A stretch of DNA of 64,000 bases from Arthrinium phaeospermum. Taxonomy: Eukaryota; Ascomycota; Sordariomycetes; Amphisphaeriales; Apiosporaceae. The position numbers and the translations under genes were made by a program. Below are positions 23,374-33,586 of the stretch, one piece after another; within the stretch, counting starts at the first letter, position 1, and each line of letters begins with the position of its first letter. The stretch lies in NCBI GenBank assembly GCA_006503535.1, contig QYRS01000013.1:558001-622000 (forward strand). The letters run 5' to 3'. Under the pieces are notes generated by a model. It was not told where the DNA came from. It was given only the letters and a program-made list of their open reading frames with translations, and searched no databases.

Positions 23374-24422
23374 ATGAACGCCGCTTACCCGGCCACCGCC
23401 GGTATGGCACCCTATCTGGAGGGACTGCTCCGCAGTGCTACTGGCAGAGGACGCTATGTCTATCCTCTTGCCCCGGGCCCGGGCCTCCGAAAAGGGGTCG
23501 TGAACCGCATCCTGTACTACCGGGGCTCCTTCAACCCGCCCCACGCCGGCCACCTCGCCGCCCTGAAGCACGTCGTCAAGCACTGCGGCGAGGACTACAA
23601 CGTCGTCGCCATCGTGGTGGAGATGACCCATGACGAGGACCTTTGGGACAAATTCAGAGGGCAGCCCGACGCGTTGCTGCTCACCAGCCACCAGCGCCTG
23701 CTGTACTGGGAGGAGGCGCTTCGCCGCGACGCGGACCTGAGACACCGATGCTGGGCCATAGGCGGCTACGACTTCTGCGGCTGGAGATGCGGATTCGAGG
23801 CGCTGCTGTGCGAGACTATGGCTTGGAGCGGGTTTGATGTCCGGGTCGCGGTCTTGGCTGGCGGTGATTACATCCGCCCCGATGCGTACTCCATGGAACG
23901 CTTCCGCGGCCCGACTGACTACATCATATCAGACATCAGCAGACAAGTCGAGTTTCAGGATGCTCGGGGGCGGATGTTCACGCTTGCCGGCTGTGAGCCG
24001 TGGGAGAGAATCTCCGGAACCCACCAAGGTAGGGAAGGGAGAGAGAGGCTCGGTCCATCCTGATTTACATTAAATTCCAGCGGCTGACTTGGTAAGCAGG
24101 CCCGAGAGAGTCTCCTTCGGGGGCGGTGGTCTGGAGCTGTAGGAAGCGTGACCATCCGGACTATACAGTCCGCTTCGTCAGCGCCAAGGAGCCGATGAAC
24201 CCCAACCCGAGCTCGACGGCCGTTCAACGGGCCATTAAGACCAGCAAGCCGGGGGAGCTCGACGAAAACCTCCGTCGCAGCGGTGCGCTCACCCATCATC
24301 TCTTGGCGAAGCAGATTAGGGACAGGAAGAAGGAGAAGGAGACGAGGAAGAAAAGGGCCGCGAGATACGCAGCTCACGGCAATTCGATAATTTCTTACCT
24401 CTGTTCTTCAAGAAACTGGTAG
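23374..24422 (+). CDS. cytidylyltransferase-fold protein of the NMN adenylyltransferase superfamily
   Basis: Exons 23374-24028 and 24100-24422 (intron 24029-24099: GTAGGG donor, CTGAC branch, GCAG acceptor, splitting a Gly codon) give 325 aa. The nucleotide-binding motif GSFNPPHAGH is at residues 51-60, with both HxGH histidines (H57, H60). The second superfamily motif appears as NPNPSSTAVQR (SST at 256-258). In canonical ISSTxxR enzymes the residue three after the Thr is Arg; here it is Gln261 and the Arg comes one later. Such enzymes transfer AMP or CMP to a phosphorylated substrate; the overall sequence differs from yeast Nma1/Nma2, so NAD synthesis is possible but unproven. The C-terminus is strongly basic (RDRKKEKETRKKRAA). 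An alternative upstream start would need a non-ATG codon. The gene is convergent with the peptidase gene (164 nt apart). Confidence 0.85.
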
Positions 24423-24586
24423 AATAGAAGAGATTCTTACCCCGTTGATAGTTAGACACGGCCTTCTTCTAATAATCTAACAGGAATATTGAGTTGTCCT
24501 TTCTATAAGAGCTACTACGGCTTGATTGGCGCTGCACATAATATGGGTGACCTTTTTGCATAACTATGGATAATACAGACAACCCC

Positions 24587-26076
24587 TCAGGCTACAGGGA
24601 AAGGCAGGACCGCGACGCCGCGCATACCATCCGGGCTCTTGGCCCGGACGCCGAAGATGACATTGTCCTTGCTCAGGTCGACGGTGACCTGGTTGACGAG
24701 CCCGACGTCCATGGCATGGGTCCAGAACGGCGCCGGGGTCGCGCGCCAGACGACCTCGTAGCTGCCCACGGCACCGCCCTCGCCGGCGGCCGGGGGTCCC
24801 AGGAGAAGGTGCTGTCGTTGCTGAGCTCGGTGGCGTTGACGCGGACGTTGCGCGGCGTGCCGGGGGACTGGGCGAGGCTCCAGAGGGCGGCGCCGTTGAC
24901 GCGGGCGACGCGGGCGACGAAGTCGAAGTCGCAGAACTCGGGCAGGTCGCCGTACTGCTTGCCCGTGGCCGCGTCGACGCGGACGTCCTGGTGCTGGTGC
25001 GCAAAGTCCTCGTGGGGCTCGGTGAAGCGGGCGGCCGGGTAGCCGGCCTCGAGGAAGGGCCGGTGGTCGCCGCCGCGCAGGTAGCGGTCGAGCCGGTACA
25101 CGACCGACACGTTCATGCCCGTCGCCGCGTTCTCGGCCACCTCCTTGACCAGCCGCGCCAGGTTGCGCGCCGGCGTGTCGCTCTCGCCGCCGATGGTGAG
25201 CCGCTGCTCCCGCGTCGCCGCGTCCTCGACCGCCAGCGGCGGCAGGCCCTGCCCGAAGAGCCGGATCGTGTAGGGGTCCACGGTGCCGTCGTCGGCCTTG
25301 GACGAGCCCACGATGTCGTTGGTGAACATGCCCTCGACGTTGGCGCGGGGCGTGGCGTTGGCGTACGTCTGCGCCAGGAACTCGGCCCCGTAGAGGCCCT
25401 GCTCTTCCCCGGCGACGGCCACAAAGGCGATGCTCGCGCGCGGCCGGGGGTAGCCCGGCTGCGACATGATGCGCGCCAGCTCGAGCGAGATGGCGACGCC
25501 CGAGGCATCGTCGTCGGCCCCCGGCGCGTCCGACTCGTAGTCGAGCACGTCGGAAACCCGGCTGTCGTAGTGACCCGACACGACGTATAGCCGCTCTGGC
25601 GACTCGGTGCCGTGCAGGGTAGCCACCACGTCGCTGATGCGAACCGGAAACAGGATGCGCTTGCCGTCGGCGGGTTGATCGTACCCAACGACATCTACCG
25701 TAAGCCGCCCATCGCTGGCATCGGCGTACTTGCGGAACTCGGATGCGATCCAGTCGCGGGCGGCCCCGATGCCGCGCGTGGTGCTGTTCTGGATCGACAG
25801 CGTGTGTCGGGTGCCGAACGAGACGAGCTTCAGGATGCTGGCCTCGATGTTGGCCGGGTCGACTTGGGCGAGCATCGACTGCAGCACCGGCGGCGGTGTC
25901 TGTGGGACATTGAGGCCGCCCACCGAGGTCGGGGGCCAGTTGACGGCTGCGCAGGTGAAGATGGTCGGCGCCTCGCTTTCCCGATGAGTGAGGATGCTCA
26001 AAGGGTTCGGCGTAGTCCCGAATGGCGTGGCCGCCGCGGCCGCCACCTGAGGAAAGAGAATGGCCTGGAGCTTCAT
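24587..26076 (-). CDS. secreted M28-family zinc aminopeptidase, frameshifted near its 3' end
   Basis: From the ATG at 26076-26074 the frame gives a signal-peptide-like start ([16 protein letters not shown]) and a full M28 catalytic domain. The expected zinc and catalytic residues are visible: H169 in GHYDSR, D189 in the ADDDASG block, E224-E225 in GEEQGLYG, D254 in TNDIVG and H355 in [10 protein letters not shown]28 enzymes remove N-terminal amino acids outside the cell. After about residue 428 (STFSWDP) the frame turns into Arg/Pro/Ser junk and stops at 24673. The family-like C-terminus ([14 protein letters not shown]..., ending LPFPVA at 24587) lies in another frame. The switch is at a run of five G (C on the coding strand) at 24792-24796. 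One extra base would rejoin the frames, so this is either a sequencing or assembly error or a recent mutation. All catalytic residues precede the break. A palindromic CCAAT pair lies 260 bp upstream. Confidence 0.85.
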
Positions 26077-27239
26077 CGCCTCTAACTAACTGACTCTCTG
26101 ACGAATCGGCTAATACAAACAAGTACAGTTACACGCCGGTACTTAAGATAGGTATCCTCGAATCAGTCGGCAGGAGATCTCCAGTGATACTGTTCGAAGC
26201 GGCCCATAAACTTTATAGCCATGGGCGTACATCGGGTACGTGATCGGATCAGACCCCTCAATCGCAACAGCATCATCGGTAATCTCGCTGCAGCAAACGC
26301 AACGCATCCCTTGCCTAGAAGGGCAGCACCGCAGCCATTGGCCAATCAGGAGGCAGCGGGAGCGTATCTGCCGGTGCGAATCTGCGGAGATCCGAGTGAA
26401 AGAGCCGCTGGGGGCAATGACGATTAGTGGAGGGGCGCTCGTCCTAATGAGGAAGCTGGGGTTGGCGGCAGGCGATAAATAACTTGGAGGCAGTAAGTAC
26501 ATGTAGTCATGGGGTCGGTCGCTCTTGTGCTGAATCAGTAGGCTCGAACCGGCCAAACCCGGGGTCTTGTACGTCGTCACGTCGGCCAAGAAGGCTCGGG
26601 AGGGGGAGAGGGAGAGAGAGTCATTGCGAAGTTTGGAGCAAGGACGTGCAATTGCGGCAACGCGCACTATTAACATTGATTACCGATATCCACGGCGCCA
26701 TCTTTTCTCCATTATTGCAGAATATCCATCGATCAACCCAACTCCTCATCAAGGGGTATCGGCCCTCTGGGGCATCTTTGCACATGCAGTGCTTTCCAAC
26801 AAAATAAAACCAAACCAAGGAAACAATAAATAGAAAACGAGTGTTGAAAAGGGGGGAAAGGCCGTAACGTAACCCGTGCTTTTCGCTTATAATATAATAC
26901 ACACAAGAACGGATCAAGAGAGCCCGAAACGCTCGACGAGCCAGCTGGCACTGCAATGCGAAAACTTCGCAAGGCTGTCGCTCTCTCTCTGCGTGTGCCT
27001 CGGGCAGCTGAAGGGGAATAAGAGCGTGGTATCAGCGCATGGGTCTAGGCTCCGTCGTCCAGTCGTCTGCGTAAACCTCGTATGAATGCGCCGAGAATCG
27101 AATCAGTCGCCCAAATAGCAGAATGTAGCTTGCAGGAGAAAGACGAAAACAAATCCGGACGTTTGGCGCGGCTTGATCCCACCAGGGTCAAGGCTTCACC
27201 CACCCTCGTGGTGGGGGGATCTTAGGCCAGGCCATGCAG
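26077..27239. other. intergenic region upstream of the peptidase gene
   Basis: Promoter region of the peptidase (reading leftward) and 3' flank of the coiled-coil protein gene. It contains the CCAAT palindrome and a GA-rich tract near 26595-26620. No coding region was seen. Confidence 0.6.
26337..26346. promoter_or_regulatory. palindromic CCAAT pair, ATTGGCCAAT
   Basis: Two abutting CCAAT boxes in opposite orientation. The + copy continues as CCAATCAGG, close to the preferred site of the fungal CCAAT-binding (HAP) complex. It lies about 260 bp upstream of the peptidase ATG, a typical distance. Occupancy is inferred. Confidence 0.45.
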
Positions 27240-29217
27240 TCATAAGTTCACACCGGCTTCGGGGTGTTTCTTGGACGGCTTCACCGGCTTCTTCAGTGTA
27301 AGCTGGCTCAGGGACAGAGTCCGAGCAGCTCGTTTGCGGCGGCCGTCCGCTTCTTCCTCGGTCAATTCCTCGCCAAAGGCGCCGAACCCATGCTGAGAGT
27401 ACTCTTCGTTGGGCGTCTTGAACGCCTCAGACCCGGACAGCTCGTCGTCCACGTTGGGGGTTTGGGCTTCTTCCTCATCGTCGTCATGCTCGAACGTAGA
27501 GTAGGCAGGGCCGTTCGCGGGGCACTCTTTACTGCTGGCCCGCGACAGCAATCGCAGTTGCATGTTGAGTTTGTTCACTTGGGCCTCGAGCGCCTGCCGG
27601 GCTGAGCGCTCCGTCTCGACCATGGCGAGGAGGGTTGCGTAGTGGTCCGGAGTGAACTGACCGGAAAGGTCACGGCCAAGTGTGGGCAGGCTAGTCGCCC
27701 CCCGAACTGTGGCCGTGGAGATGGGCCGGTTGGCAGGCGCGCTGGAGGTTGGTATGGAGCCGATAAAGGTGTTCTCGTCGCCAAACGAGTCGTTGGAGTC
27801 GCGGGAGACATTCTCACGGGCCTGGTTGGCGGCGGCGGCGGCGGCGGCGGAACTCGTGGTGTAGGCAGACGAGTACGGCCTTAGGCCCGAGGGTGGGCCC
27901 CGTTCGGGAACTTCGGGGTACTCGTTGACGCCAGGGAGAAGCTGGAATAGCTGATAGACTAGTTTCTCCAACTTCTGGTTGCACGTTTCCAGATGCGCTA
28001 TTCGCTCCTCGATGCTGACCGCCTGGGTGATCTTCATGCCGACGACGGTACCAAAATTAAAGGGCTGGGGTGGTGTCTTGGGGTCGGATTTCGCGGGGGA
28101 CTCGGGCGGGTTCGCAGACGAAAACCCAGTGTCTTCATTTGCATTGGACGAGGTCGGCGAAAGGAGGCCCTGGGTGTAGCTCTCCCTCCAATACCGAATC
28201 TCGTCGCTGCGCCGCCTCGGCAGCTGGCCGCCGTCATCCTGCAACTGCGACAGGCTTCTCGAGCGCCGGTGAAGCGTCAGGATGTCGCTCGTGATGGCAC
28301 GGCCAATATTACTGGGGTCGTCGTCGGTAATGTCTTGATTGGCCCGGCCTTGGGCGCTAGCCGGCCGTGGAGACAAGCCTTGAAGATCTCCAAAATCTTT
28401 GCTCTTCGTGTTGAAGAGTCGGCTCGTGGTTGTGGCCGCCCGCTTCCTGTACTTCATGGGTTCGGCCTGCAGAGAATTGCGCGCGCTCTCGATGGCGATC
28501 ATGTCTTCGGGCCCGACCGAGTGCGATCGCAGAGCTCTGTCGAACTCGGTGATGGGCAGTGATGCCGATCGTTTCGGCTCGCCCTCCTTGGTCCTAGCTC
28601 CTCGGCTTAGAGACGACGGCTCCTAAGCGGGTTGTTGTTAGCCGGTGGGTAGTGATAGCTCGCGGGCTACTTGGACTTACACTTCTTTGCAAGCCCGGCT
28701 CGTGGTGGTCCTCCTCGTGGTGTGCCTCCAGCGAGCCGCCATTGCTTGCGTTTTTCTTCTTCTTGCGGCCAAACAACTTGCTGAAGGTCGAGCGCAGGGT
28801 CGACTTCTTCCGTTGTGGGGCATCGTGCTCTGCGTCTGTGTTGTTGCTCACGCTCGAGTACCGCAACGTACTCGTCCTGGTGTTGCGCTGTCGCGCGGGG
28901 CTCCCCGAATTCTCCGAGGCCTGGCTCGTCCCTGGTTGGTTCCTGGAGGGTGTCCTCTCTTCGGGTGATACGCGGGCATGGCCGGCTGTGCTCTGGCTGT
29001 CAACGACAGACCCGCGCTCCTGTGGCGGTGCCAGTCGATTTGGTCCTTCGGGACCCAAGGGCGTGACATGCCCCGGTCCAGACTCGCGGATAGGAAACTC
29101 GCCATCCTCGGCAGGGTCGGGAATCGGGATAGGTCCGGATATTTTGCCTCGGATGTTCGACTGGCCTGGCTTGGGGCGACCAGCGCTGGACGGCGACTTC
29201 AAGAGGCCGCCTTTCAT
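27240..29217 (-). CDS. unrecognised Ser/Pro-rich protein with two short coiled coils
   Basis: Exon 1 is 29217-28681 and exon 2 is 28622-27240. The intron (28680-28623, GTAAGT...CTTAG, CTAAC branch, phase 0) gives 639 aa. Residues 1-180 are disordered with a basic patch (KSTLRSTFSKLFGRKKKKN) that could bind acidic membranes or nucleic acid. The middle holds Ser/Arg motifs such as RRSRSLSQL, typical of kinase or 14-3-3 sites. Two heptad-like stretches follow: EERIAHLETCNQKLEKLVYQ, and one with LEAQVNKLNMQLRLLSRAS. The C-terminus is acidic and then basic (KKPVKPSKKHPEAG). I cannot assign a family; it resembles conserved filamentous-fungal proteins without known function. The predicted phosphorylation and scaffold nature are inferences from composition. 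Confidence 0.75.
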
Positions 29218-29860
29218 TCTGTTCCTCGGCAGATGGGTAGATAGACAAGTGAATGGGAGAGGCTTAACGCAACCTCGGGCGAGGGGATGTGAAGGGCCGT
29301 AGATAAGACAGATGACGTCCAGTTCGATCCATCATCAGTCCCAGCGATATAAGGCAGAGAGAAAAACGAAGCGAGTTTTGAGGGGAGCAAGACTGGCCGG
29401 TCCTTGCTAGTGGCTCTGACAGTTAATGCAATCCAGCCTGGTCTCCAGCATCCCACATCGCCAGCAATGCAGCTCCCGAGAACGATGGGCAGGCACGTAT
29501 GGGCGTGCGAATCAAGAGCACTGCACGTCTAGTTGGTTGGCCATCCAGTGACGGAGACGAATGAAGCTTAAGAGGGCTCGGGTGGGCTTCTATGGATGGG
29601 GGATGGCACGGAATCAGCGATGGTTTATGGGACGAGCAAGTAGGGAAGAGCCCTGGGCCAGCGCATCACGTATCATAATGCATTTCTGTTACGGCAAGGA
29701 AGGGGGCGCGAGCGATGTCTGTCAACATGGATCCCAACCCATGAAACAATGCAACCAGACTGGCAGGTTCCGAGAGGTTAGAACCGCAATGGAGATGCGA
29801 CCTGGATGTAGGAAAATAACTGGAACCAGGCCAGACAGACATGGCGCTCCCGGAGGTATG

Positions 29861-29906
29861 CAGGTAGGTAGGTACATGGAATAGGTACCTAGGTAGGTAG
29901 GTATGT
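29861..29906. repeat. GGTA/TACC microsatellite with an inverted centre
   Basis: AGGTAGGTAGGTACATGG is followed by GGTACCTAGGTAGGTAGGTA; the GGTACC core gives local dyad symmetry. Simple-sequence DNA in a promoter-side spacer. Confidence 0.85.
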
Positions 29907-29962
29907 ATCATGATAATCCCATCTCATCCCATGTGCGCATGTACACATATTCCACTCAGTCA

Positions 29963-29989
29963 AAGAAGAAGAAGAAGAAGGAGAAGAAG
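29963..29989. repeat. (AAG)n microsatellite
   Basis: A purine-only run of AAG units with one GGAG interruption. Confidence 0.85.
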
Positions 29990-31230
29990 CTAGCAGGCTA
30001 GCTACGTGTAGGTTCGGACGAGCAGGGACCCCTTTCGGTCCACTCTAGCGGGAGTGTCTAATCCTCTTCGCGACAGCTGGGAATTGGGGGATTCTACTGG
30101 CAGACTCGCCGTCTCCTCTTGATGAGTTGGTATGTATGTCGTGCCCGCCCGCGTGCCAATCTGACCTATCCACGGTAGCGAGAGCGTACTGAGCTTGTTA
30201 CTTGGTGGATAGCCGGCTACAGGACAGTGGGGGCTTCGGTGGGCTGGTACTGGGCTTGGGGGGGGCTTACAGGCTACAGCTTGCAGGCCAAGGTCTGTGT
30301 GTTGGGTAAGATTGCCTGTCAACAACCTGCAGGAACTGTAACAGGCTGACCCTTCGGGAGGAGAGACATTCTCCGGATTGGCCGTGCACGTCTGCGCTTG
30401 GCAAAGCAAATCATGGCATTACGAAGCCCGGCGCGCTTGGGAGCGAGCGTGGCCTTTCTGTGCGACAGATGTCTGGGAAGTTCAGCTTCGGAAATATCAG
30501 TGTTAGGAATGGAATATCAAGTAGATACGTGTAGACATCGAGACATCCCGAGGGAACGAAGGGGGGGCCGTGCGTGCCATGTGACAATAGCGCCCCCCAT
30601 CAGGGGCTGCCGAGATGGGGGCAGGGGGGTTGCGCCAACGCCAACAAATCTCCATCAGGATTTGGGCCGGATGCCGTTCGCTGGCTGCAAAGGCCGAATC
30701 GAATCGACCAGACAGGCGAGTCACAAGCGGCATGCCTGGCTCTTGGGTTACCCGATTATGAATCTCCGTGCATGCATACATACCTTAGGTAACTTACTGA
30801 CGCATACTACTACTTATATACCACCCACTACATAGGTAGAAGGTCGGTTAGAAGTCTCAATGCAACAGAGCAACGGAGGGATGTGGGCAGAGACAAAAGC
30901 CAAACAGCAAAAGTGCACCCTCACTGACCTCACTGACGGACTGACAGTCACGGCACGTGTGGGGAGCGTCAACCCTAATTTAAAGAATGTCCCTACTAAC
31001 CCAGACAATAATTACCGCTAATATACGTTTTATTTTGCTGGTTCGGAAACGCGTCGATCTAAGACACATGAGCCAGAAGAATGGGTTGTTTGGAGTTCTA
31101 GCCCCCGTGGAGGGCAACATACTTATACATGTGTACAACTAACTACCTGCCCTCCGCGTTAGCCCGGGCAGGACGGAATGTGATACGACTTATTGGGAGA
31201 GGTATTAGTAGGCCGGTCCACGACACGACC

Positions 31231-31284
31231 AACTCGACTCAACTCGACTCGACTCGACTCGACTCGCGTGCGTGCGTGCGTGCG
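31231..31284. repeat. (CGACT)n followed by (GTGC)n
   Basis: Two adjacent microsatellites: pentanucleotide CGACT units to about 31266, then tetranucleotide GTGC units to about 31284. Confidence 0.85.
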
Positions 31285-32374
31285 CCTGTGGCCGCCTGGA
31301 TCGACTGGACTCGTCAACAATGCCATCACGCTTAATTTTGCCCATGCATGATTCATTCGGTTATTGCACTCGCCAGAATGTTTGTGTGGTCTATACGAGG
31401 CAGCCGGTCTAGCTACCTGCTAATCCAGGGCCTAGCTTCCTCGCTTACCACTAAGCGCTTATGCACATGTAGGCGCTCAGTACTAACGAAGCAGCTATAC
31501 ATAGAAAGCAGGTCGTCGGTGGCATTCTAGGCCACTTGTATGTGTATCTTAGATAGGCTGTTGAACTGGAGGGGTCGGGATTCTCAATACATATTTGGTC
31601 AAATAGGCAGTAAATATATCCAATTTTTTATCCTATTCATAGATGCTGCATCAGTGGCCTGCAACGCCGCTGCAGATGAATCCTTCGCCACGCATCAAGA
31701 CGTTGGGGACTCTTAAGAATACGAATACATCATGCACCTCTTCCTCTTGGTTCGTGCCCTTCAATTGCGGCTGTGGCGGCGGGACGCACGCCAAATTGCA
31801 CACATATCTGACCTCTGGCATGCCAGTCAAACGGACATTGTCAAAGCACCCTTGAAACTATTTCCTGTAGTTCCTCTGGCCGTCTATGCGTCAAAATCCA
31901 TCGACCAGACGAGTGTACGTAGGTCAGTCGTGGGTGGCAGTAGTACCCGAAACCTCGGTATTCAGGGCATCCACAGCATGAAAATCACTATGGATTCTGT
32001 TTTCTAAATAAGTTTTCTTCATCCTTCTTTTTCTTCCTTACTCGTCTTCTCTCCGTCGTGACCCGAAACCCTGGACATTCGTAGAAGCCTGGTTTTTGGA
32101 CAGCGGGAGCGCACGAAAACGTGTTTGATCAGCCGTTCTCCTCTTTCCTGAAATGGACACGGTCAAGACTCCCAAGAGATTCGCAACACGCCAGGGATTG
32201 CGCCTTCTATTGCGTCCATTCGAGATCTTCTCCCGTCACCGATGTGTATCAGGGTCTAGGTAGACAGGGGAGACTTGTTTTATGTGACATAGGGCCCTTT
32301 TCAGCCCGCGGTCCACTCTGGCTGGGGCCGTTCTGAGATGTCGGGTCAGTCTCTGTAATTACTCACACTCACTC

Positions 32375-32394
32375 TTCTCCTCTCCTCTCCTCTC
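32375..32394. repeat. (CTCCT)n microsatellite
   Basis: A short pyrimidine pentanucleotide repeat in the gene-free spacer. Confidence 0.8.
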
Positions 32395-33586
32395 GACACA
32401 AGGACCGCCTACGGTTTTACCCCGTGTGGCTGAGACCTACAGAAGCACGCATGTATTATGCACGACTCACACCGCACAACATCGACGACCAAAGCTCTTT
32501 GGCAAAAGAAAGAAAGAGGGGGAAAAAGGGAGGGAAGGGATCCCATAGGACAAACCGCTCCATCGCACTCTCTATTGCGTCTGTCACTTGTTACAGGCCC
32601 AGCACCAATCCGCGGCGACAAGACAGTAGCCGCCGCAGCAGATCCTGGTTGTGCAGCCTTCTGCAGTCATCCTGCGAAAGCTGCCGCTGGCACCCTATTC
32701 GGCCCCCAGGAACATACTGCAATCAATAGGGGGGCCGCCGCTGCCCTCCATGATGGAGAGGGGAAAAGGCAGGCTGCCTGTCCGCTAATGCAGTCTGGAA
32801 ATGGAATGGCCTGGGGCATACCATCATCGAGCAAGCAGCCAAGCGATGCAATGCCTGTCAGCATCCTCTCTATCTACATGGGGTTTTCGGAGAAATTCGT
32901 GCTTGCAAACGACCAGCCGGCCACCCACGCACCAGATTTCGCCAGACTTGGTTGCTTTTCCGCCGCCGCCGGCGGTCATGGTATTCCGTTTCGAGGTAGA
33001 GTGCAAGGTAGCAATAGGTAGGTAGGGAATCCTTCCCTGCCTCTAGTAGGTTGTACTTACATAGTCCCAACGGTTCGACCCCAGACGCCCCGCTTGTGCC
33101 ATGGTGCGTAAGTAACTACCAACCTGAAACAGCATGGATTGTCGATTCCGTCATCATCTTTTTATTGCCTGGTCCCCACGAGGATCTTCTTCCGCCAGCT
33201 GAGATTGGTGGTCACCACATTCTCAGCCAGCCATTCCCTGGCTGGGGTAAGCGACCTTGCACGTTAGCGTATTAGTTCATTAACGCGCCGCCTGGGTATG
33301 TGCAACTACAGTATGATTGTCCAGAGTTTCGCGTGGCCCCAGTGGAGCGAAAAATCTACGAGCTGCATGATAGCACCAGCATGCTGGGTAATATGAGAGC
33401 AAAAAACCTCCGATTCATGCAATTTTGTGGGTAGGGGCGAGGGCGAGGGCGACACTGGATGAACATGTCCTCCAATCTGAAGCTCGGTGGGTTGCCTTGC
33501 ATGAAAGGCTCACCGCACCCTCCGTCGGCTTCCTCGGTCGCGCATTACCACGAGCCCGCCGTCCTCCACCTACGAGTCTGAGTCTA

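Larger units (their letters stand above)
29218..33586. other. 4.4-kb gene-free spacer
   Basis: This lies between the 5' end of the coiled-coil gene and the 3' end of the helicase gene. It holds several microsatellites, listed separately. The ORFs present are short and lack codon bias, splice logic or motifs. No RNA gene was recognised. Confidence 0.55.

Noticed and set aside
22799..23377. 192-codon frame crossing the CT tract
   Set aside because: Its middle is alternating Ser/Leu produced by the dinucleotide repeat; the rest has no motif.
24740..24800. An intron as the explanation for the peptidase frame switch
   Set aside because: No donor/acceptor pair with a branch site fits in the few bases between the end of the good frame and the start of the other.
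24587..26122. 511-codon frame overlapping the peptidase in another frame
   Set aside because: Most of it is Arg/Gly/Pro/Ala-rich shadow of the M28 frame; only its last ~70 codons are real, after the frameshift.
26541..26550. GGCTCGAACC, a minus-strand B-box-like sequence
   Set aside because: The bases next to the loop are not complementary and no tRNA fold results.
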